From the NCBI GenBank assembly GCA_035222895.1, contig JAVYIG010007181.1, forward strand, positions 12,501 through 76,500: DNA of 64,000 nucleotides, in the 5' to 3' direction. This stretch comes from Strongylocentrotus droebachiensis. Lineage: Eukaryota; Echinodermata; Echinoidea; Camarodonta; Strongylocentrotidae. Below the pieces are notes generated by a model. The model searched no databases. It was not told where the DNA came from and saw only the letters and a program-made list of their open reading frames with translations. Below are positions 1 through 8,467 of this stretch, one piece after another; within the stretch, counting starts at the first letter, position 1, and every line of letters starts with the position of its first letter. The translations under genes were made by a program, and so were the position numbers.

Positions 1-58
1 GGCGTAGACAATGACAATGATTCTTATTTAAAAAGTATTTAGCAAAGTGATTTCTTAC

Positions 59-314
59 GCACGAATCCACCTTCTATCACATAGTCGTATGTCGATCTCC
101 CAATTTCATCTCGAAAGTCCCTCTGAAGTTGATTATTTTTGATGGCTTGCAAGATGTGTTCCACTGCTACCTCGTCACCCGCTTCGATCGCAACAAAGAG
201 GGCCTTGTCGACGTCTTCAAATCTTGTAGACATATCCACAGATTCCTCATCCTGAGAAGGATTTCTTTCTTTTAATTCGATGCATTCCCCTGTTTGAACT
301 GTTTCCATGCCCAT
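59..314 (-). CDS. TRPC-like channel A, first coding exon (gene leaves the window on the left)
   Basis: This is the first coding exon of a TRPC-like cation channel whose other exons lie beyond base 1. The start ATG is at 312-314 on the minus strand. The exon ends at 59, where a GTAAG donor follows in phase 1. The 85 residues begin MGMETVQTGE and contain RFEDVDKALFVAIEAGDE, the opening helix of TRPC ankyrin repeats, in which a small N-terminal domain sits before the repeats. It is nearly identical to the first exon of the complete gene B (42652-42907) and uses the same donor, which is the main reason for the call. The gene is head to head with TRIM-A, whose start lies 8.2 kb away, a gap widened by transposons. 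Whether gene A is intact cannot be judged here. Confidence 0.8.
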
Positions 315-1244
315 TTTAAATTAAAATTTGATGAAAGTGAGGTACGTGTATCTACTCCGACATAAAAGACCTAACTGATATCGGAAAGACTGGCGCATGC
401 GCCGCAACACCCCTGAGTTTCTGGCTTTGTATTGGCTAACTAGCGGACCTCCATTAGATACCCCCCCCCCTCCCCCCATACAAAAATAATAGTGGTGGTA
501 TGCTATGTAGATCGCTTTAGAGGGATTCTAGACGCTTACGATTTTCAACACATGCATCCCCCCTCCTTCTTTCGGATTCCGGATCCGCCATAGATTATTT
601 CGAATTAATTTGATCTAGCTTAATGTTAATGTCACTGTACTTTGGGGTGGATTTTTATAATTGATTGGTCATTTATTGCAAACCATACTGTATCTACCAG
701 TTAATAGCAAACTGAAATTAAATTGCATTTAAAACAGAATTTAATGATAATATTTTGAGGCGTGATTGATGGGTATTTTGATTACTGATTTTTTTGCTGT
801 CTACACAATTAATTTTGTAATCAAGGAGTAAGTACTACATTAATATATTAGCAAATATAACGGGTTTTGACAATAAAACCTTTTATATCTGATTAATAAA
901 AACCTCAATTTAAGCCTATAAGACCATACAGGTTGGCATGGCTTCTGTTCGCAATTGTAAGCGCATTGTAATTGCAATAATGAATTTGGTGTGGAATTTA
1001 TGCTATCAATATTTTAGCTTTTTTAATTTAGGTGATTTTGAAACTAAATCACCTCCATTAAGCTGATGAGCGATTGTTCAATTACATCATTATGAGTTTT
1101 AATGGAAAGCAATTTATCGCTACATTAATTTCTGAACTTAAAATGAGATGCCATTAGTTACGTGTTTTTCATTTTTCTTTTAATCATTTTTTTCCTTACT
1201 AATAGTTATAAACAGAAACAGATAGAGATGAATCACACACACTA
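315..1244. other. Shared 5' flank of channel A (promoter region, no gene seen)
   Basis: This stretch aligns closely with 42908-43841 upstream of channel B, so it is the ancestral 5' flank of the module. It holds a C run near 463-477 and AT-rich sequence. No open frame or clear TATA box can be supported. Conservation between copies reflects common descent and is not proof of regulatory function. Confidence 0.6.
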
Positions 1245-2610
1245 CACCCACAACAAAAAGTGAGTCACCCTTACTCAAATTGATGAGTCACTGGTTTGTC
1301 CGTACAGCGACACACTTGAAGGATCAGGTGAGTCACTATGACTCGATACAAATGAGTCTTAAAGACTCACTTGAAGTGAGTCTTAGATAAATAAGACTCA
1401 TTTGTATCGAGTCATAGTGACTCACATGATCCTTCAAGTGTTTCGCTGTACGGACAAACCAGTGACTCATCAATTTGAGTAAGGGTGACTCACTTTTTGT
1501 TGTGGGTGCATCATGACATAGACCCCCCTACTCCCTAGGCCTATCACACACATACCATACCATGCCAGAGTCACTGTCCACATTTGCAATGGAAAATATA
1601 TCCTAAAATATCACATTTTAGCGATGTAATCGGTGGTCCCGCTACCCGAATCTGAAAAATCTACTTTGTACGCACTAAATTAAGCCTTAACTTGAGATTT
1701 ATTTGTCACCCATACTGTCACGAAACAATCTTGAATTAATTCGTTTTACATCAAATAACAAGGATCTAGGAGTTTCGTTGTATAAAACAATGATGCAAGA
1801 TCATGCATGTTTTCATTCGACACGGCTTCGTGCGATACAGTAGACACTATGAACATGACAGACAATGAAAGCGGACAAAATATACAGTTCCTCAGGTAGA
1901 CAAAGGGACATCCCTTCACTGCTATTATGTAAAAATGTGTAGAACAGGTGTCACATGCATATTCACCTGTTCTACACATTTTTACATAATAGCAGTGAAG
2001 GGATGTTCCTTTGTTTTCCTGAGGAACTGTATATTGTGTCCGCTTTCATTGTCTGTCATGTTCATAGTGAGAATCTATAGTTAAGTTACAAACAGCCTCA
2101 TCAACTCGAGTGCGGATATCGTAAAATGAACGCATGCATCATTTGTATAATAATCAGAAGATTCAGCCCACGAATCCAGTCATAAAAATCATCGTTTAAA
2201 ACCATATGAATAATTATGCGTACCAATTTTTCACTAGCTGCAGTCAAAACTCTTCTGAATCCAAGATATAAGATGGCGACGTCGCGTCGTCGATCGGGAA
2301 TTCAAATATGGCTCGAGAATGCGCATTTTGGATGACGTCACGAAAGCATGCGCGCGCATGCATACAGCCTCACTTTCAAGTTGACTCACTTTTTTCTTCT
2401 AAAATGCTCTTATGTCGATCTTGACTCATTTTTTACGACCATGTGAGTCAGTCGAAGCATTTTGCAAATGCGTCAGCTCATGATTGACACACTGGTGAAA
2501 TATAAATGAGTCAATAGAGACTCATTGGTTGTTACTAATGAGTCAATTTACACCTGACTCACGAAAATTATGCTTAAATGAGTCAAATGACTCACTTTTT
2601 GTTGTGGGTG
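1245..2610. mobile_element. Foldback DNA element with TGAGTCA/TGACTCA motif arrays
   Basis: The element starts CACCCACAACAAAAAGTGAG at 1245 and ends with the inverse of this sequence at 2610. A TA lies on both sides. The paralogous site near 43842 has a single TA and no insert, so this is a genuine insertion. A third copy of the terminal sequence, inverted, ends at 1508, making 1245-1508 an almost perfect hairpin by itself. A second long palindrome occupies about 1843-2070. The ends are packed with the heptamer TGAGTCA or TGACTCA. I count 14 exact copies (1261, 1284, 1329, 1418, 1463, 1486, 2382, 2422, 2444, 2507, 2539, 2555, 2579, 2588) with unrelated spacers, plus shorter partial copies. 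TGACGTCA lies at 2333-2340. No transposase is present. TA duplications fit a Tc1/mariner or CACTA/Mirage-type mover; the superfamily is unresolved. Confidence 0.85.
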
Positions 2611-3141
2611 TATTGGCGTTTATATTACACTCATCATAAATTCCTTAAAAATCCATTTGAAGAGTTTAACCACTTAGTGATCGAAGGGGTTTGAAGCAAT
2701 GTTTTTTTCTTTTGATGTGCTGTTTTTCCCTATATCGTTTATAGGTCTATGACAGTTTTCCCCAAAATGCAGTATCGCAAACAGAAATGTCATGATTACC
2801 TTATTACATTTTTTTTAATGAATCATATTTCCATGCAATATGGCATACATATTGTACATGATATATTTTTTCTCATTGTTAGCTCTTGAGTCAAACATGA
2901 TTCACATTGTCCTGGTTATAGCCTAAGTCATGAGATTTTTTTATAAGAGAGGAAGTGGTGAAATATTTTTTCAGGCGAATTTTCCATTGTAATAAGTGTA
3001 GCCTCGTAGCATTCAATACGCAAACATTTTAAGAGGTTTTTTTTACAGAGAAAAGGGAAGAGAATGAAAGAAATGAAAGGAAGAATAGTGCAGAAAGAAG
3101 GGGTGAAATAGAAGTGTGGTAACCGTCTTTACCCCACCCAA
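2611..3141. other. AT-rich intergenic DNA shared with copy B
   Basis: From about 2750 the sequence is collinear with 44300-44680 of copy B. It contains no supported gene. The purine-rich tract at 3045-3100 is also present in copy B. Confidence 0.5.
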
Positions 3142-4070
3142 GGGTGTCGATTTGTATCCGTGGTTGGGGGGATGATAGGTGCCAAAATATTTTCGGCAAT
3201 GAATCAAAGCAACCAAAGTGGTAGAAGCGTGTGGCAAGTTGCACCCCTCCCAAGCGCGTAGCCAGGATTTAATTTTAGGGGGCGGTAGTGAGCACGCGAA
3301 GCGCGGTTCCTAGGGGGTTGGGTGCAGGGAGGGGGAATTCAGTTTCCCCACCGAAAATAAGTTGTGTCACAAATAAGTTGTGACATAATAATATTTCTCC
3401 AAAAATGAAAAATGTTTTAGGAAATATCAGGAAATAAAATGAGTGAAAAAAATAAAAATAAAGATACAATGACGTGAATTTTAAAAAGGGTGAAACGGGA
3501 ACAACATAACAACTAGTGAACTATTTTATAAGTCATACTAATGTCCGAACATCTTTCTCCTTGTCTCTGATCTCATCACGAAATCGTCACAGAGTTCATC
3601 TATGTTTTGTCCAGGATTGTCTGATGTGCATTGCAGATTGCTACTTTTGTGCTTCGCGCTTAACATTTAGCTCGTTGCTTTTGATGCTGCGTCTTTGCAT
3701 TTGGCGCACTGCATTTCTATGATGCTGTTGATTGAAAAAATTGATAAATTCATCAATTCCTGATGAAGCTGTATGAGCGAGAATTCAATTTATTCTTGTC
3801 TCATATACGGTTGTCTTATTTACTTCGTATATATGTATGTATTATGAAAATGAGATAGCAAAATGTGTATATTGATGATCATCTTGCGAGTAATAACCAT
3901 TAACTACTCTCATCGGACTCTCATCATTAATTTTTCTCTTCATTTTTTAATTTTTTTTTATGGTGAATTATTGGGGGGGGGGGGGATGATTGTACAGGCC
4001 ATCCCCCCCCCCCCACCTGAAATATTGGGGGGGGGGGATATATCCCCCCATCCCCCCGGGATCGACACCC
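3142..4070. mobile_element. G/C-run DNA element, copy A only
   Basis: The segment is bounded by GGGTGTCGAT at 3142 and its inverse ATCGACACCC at 4061-4070. It is missing from the paralogous stretch near 44670-44690. Inside are a fragment of another repeat starting GCGCGTAGCC near 3256 and paired G and C runs at 3974-4060. No clear target duplication was found, and the ORFs through the G/C runs are not genes. The inverted ends are only about 10 bp, so the limits are approximate. Confidence 0.5.
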
Positions 4071-4208
4071 ATGACTCCACCCCCCCCCCCCAAACATAGG
4101 AATGAAGAAAAATAAATTGCTCTATTTTCCAGGATTCTACTAGAGTGGATCTCCAACATAATATTATATCCACAACTGAAAACCTAAATAACTCGCCCTC
4201 TACCTATA

Positions 4209-5606
4209 CACTGTTAAAACAAGTATTAAAAAACTGCGGGTTAAAAAATTGTTGATTAAAAAACGCTCAACGTTGGTTAAAAATGTAGTGTTGATTAAAA
4301 TTTACTTTTAATCTTGCGTTGGTTAAAAACAGTGTTGATCAAAATTATTCCTTTTAACCTATGTTGGTTAAGTCTAAGTCGTTGGCAAAAATTGTAACCC
4401 AGCATGGATTAAAAACAAAATTCCGACAGTAATGAAAGCCCCCTTCCGGTTAAAGTTTAATCAATGTTGATTAAAGTACTGGTCACGTGACCCAACGGAA
4501 CGATATCGAAGCGCGTAGCTAGCGATCGCTCGACATACAAATAAAGTACATGCAAAGTACATGCAGTTTACGCGTGCGACAAAATTAACAATGGAGGTTG
4601 TCGCGAGGACCTGAGAAATGGGGGTTTGGACGGTCTTATCTCCGTGTTTTCAGGTAAGAAATTATTTTAATATTATCATCATCAATTCTTAGATTGCAAG
4701 GAAGAAGTGAAATAAGGTTCTTGCTCAAATCAAAAACGATTTGTGTCCCCTAGGCTGTACGTAGCTCGACCAATAAGTAACATTTTACTTGCACCGTGCA
4801 CCTGGCTTTCTCGTAAGCACACACACACTCATCAGTCTGCAAGAATCTTCAACCGTGAACAAGGAGAAGTGTAGGCCTATTACGGATCACCTACCCAAAT
4901 TGCATGCATGAATAATAATCTTATTTTTTAAAATCTAATTGTATCTAATTGTTTGAAACAATTAAATATAAAATAAGATGTCATCATGAAGTGAAACGTC
5001 TTCATGCATGCAATTTGGGTAGGTCATCCGTTGCACTTACTGGCTGAGCTACAACCTACGGGCCGGGACACAAAGCGTTTTTAATTTGAGCAAGAACCTT
5101 ATTTCACTTCTTCCTTCCAATCTTAGCATTGATGATAATCATATTAAACAATTTCTTATCTGCAAACACGAGGATAAGACCTCCAAACCCCCGTAAGTTT
5201 AACCAACAGTGGTTATAACTGTAACCAACAACCCACTAAAGTTTAACCAACATCGTGTGAATCAAAAAATAATTAACCTACAATGGTTACAATTTTAACC
5301 AACGACCCATGTAAGTTTAACCAACAACATGTAAATCAGCCCCGAACAAAGCATAAATAACCAACAAAAGATTAAAGTTTTAATCAACAAATGGTTAAAG
5401 TTTAATCAACACCATTTTAACCAACATTGAGCAAATTTTGTTAACCAATAATTGATTAAAATTTTTAATCAACCACAGGTTAAAGTTTTAATCAACAGGC
5501 TGTTGGTTAAAGTTTAACCAACGATTGTGTGATTCACCTGGTAATCCGTGGTTGATTAAAATTTTAACCAACTTGATTAAAAATTGTAATACTTGTTCTA
5601 ACAGTG
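4209..5606. mobile_element. Foldback DNA element with GTTGGTTAAA/GTTGATTAAA motif arrays
   Basis: The element starts CACTGTTAAAACAAGTATT and ends with AATACTTGTTCTAACAGTG. A TA flanks each side, and the paralogous site near 44790 is empty. The whole unit folds back on itself. Sequence 4602-4748 is inverted at 5058-5193, and 4883-4910 is inverted at 5001-5030. The outer 300-400 bp on each side are filled with irregularly spaced GTTGGTTAAA or GTTGATTAAA and their inverses (for example 4251, 4272, 4290), well over ten in all. No transposase is encoded. TA duplication, a CAC terminus and motif arrays match the design of the 1245-2610 element, but the motif is different. Confidence 0.85.
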
Positions 5607-5962
5607 TAGACAGAAACGATGAATACCGCCATAAAGTTCAAAGGTACTTATACTCTCTGTGCGAAAACCCACTTCTATTTGAAGGATGCACAAACTGCAT
5701 CCACATAGCTACGTTCAGACGGACAAAAGTAAAGTTAGGGTAAAGGTCGTGTTAAGAGCTAGTCGAGGTAAATATGGCGACGTATATGGCGGGCAAGGCA
5801 TGCTACTATCCGTACAACTATACAACTATACGTCTATCCAGCCGGTTAATCAGAACGCAGGAAACTGTACATCTATGAGGGCCTTAGCCAGAGTATGTTT
5901 GGGGGGGGGGGGGCACGTCCCCCCCCCCCGTGGCTACGTGCCTGACATCTATACAAATATAT

Positions 5963-6547
5963 CAGTGGCGGATTCAGGGGGGCACAGGGGACATGTGCCC
6001 TCCCCCCCGGTTAAAAAAAAGGGGGGGGGGGGAAGGGGGGAAACAAAGGGGAGAAAAGGGGGAAAAAAAGGAGGAAACTGAATTCAGACAAGGATTCTTT
6101 CATTTTTTTTCCTTTCTCCTTTAAATCACAAAAATTATCTCTTTCCCCCTTTTTCCATCTATTTTGTTGTTGTTCTTCTTGTGCTTTTTTGGAGGGGGGG
6201 AGGGACTACGTACGCGCCTGGCAAGAGGGACCCAATAGTAAAGCACACTGCAAAATTGCGTGCCCCCCCGCCCCTTTCTCTTCTCCGTCGTTCCCACCTT
6301 CTTCCTTTTCCGCATTTTCTCTCCTCTCTCTCTCTCTCTCTCTTCCCCTTTCTTCATGTCTCCCTCCTTTTCTCCTCTTCCCTTTTCTCCCTTCCCTCTT
6401 TTCTCCTTCTTTCTCTCTTCCCTTTTCTTTCTTTTCCCCTTCCTTTTTCTTTCCCCTCCTTTTCTCCCTTTTTCTTCCCCCTTCCCCCCTCCTTACGGGG
6501 GGGGGGGGGGGGCACATGTCCCCTGTGCCCCAATGAATCCGCCACTG
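5963..6547. mobile_element. Nested miniature element with CAGTGGCGGATTCA ends
   Basis: The left end reads CAGTGGCGGATTCAGGGGGG and the right end is its inverse with one small difference, ending GAATCCGCCACTG. Matching GGGACATGTGCCC blocks lie inside both ends. The interior is a long pyrimidine-rich tract between G runs. It sits inside the 5713-8100 element and is therefore younger. No clear target duplication was found. Confidence 0.7.
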
Positions 6548-6558
6548 TTATAGTAAGG

Positions 6559-6725
6559 ATATATTGACTGCTTTGAGAGGCATAGTGGTTTCTATAGGGT
6601 CTCGGGAAACTCACAACCTGCTATGACCCCAAGGCGCTTGCGCCGCGGGGTCATAGCAGGTTGTGAGTTTCCCGAGACCCTATAGAAACAACTATGCCTC
6701 GAATATTAAAAGCAGTCAATATATA
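6559..6725. repeat. Long hairpin 1 of the compound element
   Basis: The two arms are near-perfect inverted copies of about 75 bp, with the turn near 6630-6645. The arm sequence (GACTGCTTT, then a stretch with CTCGGGAA) is related to that of hairpin 2 at 7763-7928. Such a structure could yield double-stranded RNA if read through, but no expression evidence exists here. Confidence 0.8.
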
Positions 6726-6822
6726 TTTTATATACCGAAAAAAGGGAAAATGTTGACTCACCCATGTAGGTTTCCATCTCATCGCACAAAAGAAACTTAT
6801 ACGGTAACACTTTAACCAAAAT

Positions 6823-7058
6823 GGGGATCGCAGCAAAATGACGTCACGTTTTACAGCCATGGAAAAAGTGCTATGAAAAATGGATATAAACCGGTAGAGC
6901 CGGGAAAAATGACTATGAATTTCAATTAGCGGGCATGGTTGGGGATCGCAGCAAAATGACGTCACGTTTCACAGCCATGGAAAAAGTGCTATGAAAAATG
7001 GATATAAACCGGTAGAGCCGGGAAAAATGACTATGAATTTCAATTAGCGGGCATGGTT
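6823..7058. repeat. 118-bp tandem duplication carrying TGACGTCA
   Basis: Two adjacent copies, 6823-6940 and 6941-7058, are almost identical. Each carries the palindrome TGACGTCA (6839-6846 and 6957-6964), the consensus cAMP-response element. Whether it binds anything is unknown. Confidence 0.85.
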
Positions 7059-7621
7059 AAGAACATGACTGCATTTTCAACCAATCAGAAGACAGGATTA
7101 GTAAAGAATCTTAAAATGAGGTATATAATTGTATTTATATACCTCACTTAAGTAATCCAGCCATCTGATTGGTCGAAATTGCATTCATAAACTTCAACTG
7201 TTCCTGTAAAATTCCCGGTAACCATGCTTAAAACATTTAATATTTTTAATAACCATGGTTATTAAAAAAAAAGGTCAGTCTCCATGGTTACCCCATAGGT
7301 TTACATGTTAAAAAATGGTTTGAGCGATGGAGGATACCGTATGTGTGCGAATAATTGGTCGGTAATTTCAATACAATTGAATCTCGATCGATCTTACCGA
7401 CAATTTTATCTTGCATTGTTGACATGAAGACGAAAATAAACTTCCAAAAACAAAAAAACAACATCTGCCGATAGATCTTGATCTAAGTTCGTGCCAATAT
7501 GCATTGCAAAAGTAAAAGAAGAGTCCGTATATGGAGCTTTTGCGAAGCATTCGTCACACGCGAAGCCGGTTTCAATCCATTTTAATGTATATATCGTACA
7601 AAACTGCCAAGCATGTTAATA

Positions 7622-7704
7622 GCGCGCGATGGCTGAGAGGTCTGAGGCGCTGACTTTAGATACATCACCTTTTGTACGCAAGAGTTCGAATCTCATCTTC
7701 GACC
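7622..7704 (+). other. Degenerate tRNA-Leu-like sequence
   Basis: The segment has a type II leucine-tRNA layout: a D-arm-like GATGGCTGAGAGGTC, an anticodon loop CTTTAGA with TAG at 7657-7659, a long variable region and a T loop GTTCGAATCT. The acceptor strands do not pair and no intact tRNA fold can be drawn. An A-rich tail follows. It is most likely a retroposed tRNA relic or SINE head inside the transposon. Confidence 0.55.
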
Positions 7705-7762
7705 AAAAAAAAAAGTATTTTTTATTTTTTATTTTTTAGTCTATTTTTTTTCGGCATATAAA

Positions 7763-7928
7763 AGTATTAATGACTGCTTTAATATTCGAGAAATAGTTGT
7801 TTTTATACGCTCTCGGGAAGGTTACAATTGGGCTATTCCCCTCGGCACGCCTCGGGTAATAGCACAAATCTAACCTTCCCTTGAGCGTATAAAAACAACT
7901 ATTTCTCTCAAAGCAGTCATTAATACTA
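7763..7928. repeat. Long hairpin 2 of the compound element
   Basis: Arms of about 75 bp are inverted copies of each other, with the turn near 7845-7855. The outer arm shares GACTGCTTT and CTCGGGAA blocks with hairpin 1, so the two hairpins probably arose from one ancestral palindrome at each end of the element. Confidence 0.75.
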
Positions 7929-8467
7929 TAATATTTACAGTTTCTCGCGTTCTGATTGGCCCGCTGGATAGACGTATAGTCGTTTAGTTGTATAGTTGTA
8001 CGGATAGAGGCATGCTTGGCCCGCCATATACGCCGCCATATTTACCTCGACTAGCTCTTAACACGACCTTTACCCTAGGGTAACAGTTGTCCGTCTGAAC
8101 AAGACTAGTGTAATATTACAATGAATTTTAACCTTACTTGTATACAAGTAGACATTTGAGTAGAGAATCAATGCTCTTGATCAAAGCTAGGTGCACCTCT
8201 TTCGACACATATTTTTAATCAACGTACGAACTTGGTACAGAACTATACATGCAGTTTGAGAACGCACTTGTTGCGTAGACTCAGGAATTTCTGGTAAAAA
8301 TTTAATCTGCTAAGTCACTGCATATGGTTTGTGCTTGCATGAACTGAATGTTTACTTCAAGCTCTCACACATCAGCCGATCACACTTGTTATTGAACATC
8401 ATTTGGATATAATAGGCGTAGAATGCGCTCGTGTTTGTAATAAGCCAGAAATTCGACATTTGTACCA

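Larger units (their letters stand above)
5713..8100. mobile_element. Compound foldback element with about 150-bp inverted termini
   Basis: Sequence from 5713 (GTTCAGACGGACAA...) to about 5857 is repeated inverted at about 7950-8100 with few differences, so these are long terminal inverted repeats. Copy B has the flanking host sequence near 44890-44930 without the insert. Inside are a nested element (5963-6547), two related hairpins (6559-6725 and 7763-7928), a 118-bp tandem duplication (6823-7058) and a tRNA-Leu-like sequence (7622-7704). No transposase frame is seen. The target duplication is unclear, so the superfamily is left open. Confidence 0.75.

Noticed and set aside
1245-2610. A CRISPR-like array from the regularly recurring TGAGTCA sites
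   Set aside because: The repeats are 7 bp, irregularly spaced and in both orientations, in eukaryotic DNA with transposon ends.
6181-6567. Overlapping open frames in several frames rich in Phe, Leu, Ser and Pro or Arg, Lys, Glu
   Set aside because: They are low-complexity translations of a pyrimidine tract inside a miniature element. The same applies to 18857-19481, 41198-41741 and 54633-55045.
6559-6725. A microRNA precursor hairpin
   Set aside because: The arms are much longer and more perfect than a typical precursor, and the context is a foldback transposon. Small-RNA data would be needed.
7622-7704. A functional tRNA-Leu(TAG) gene
   Set aside because: The T loop and anticodon region look right, but the acceptor stem does not pair and the sequence lies inside a transposon with an A-rich tail.
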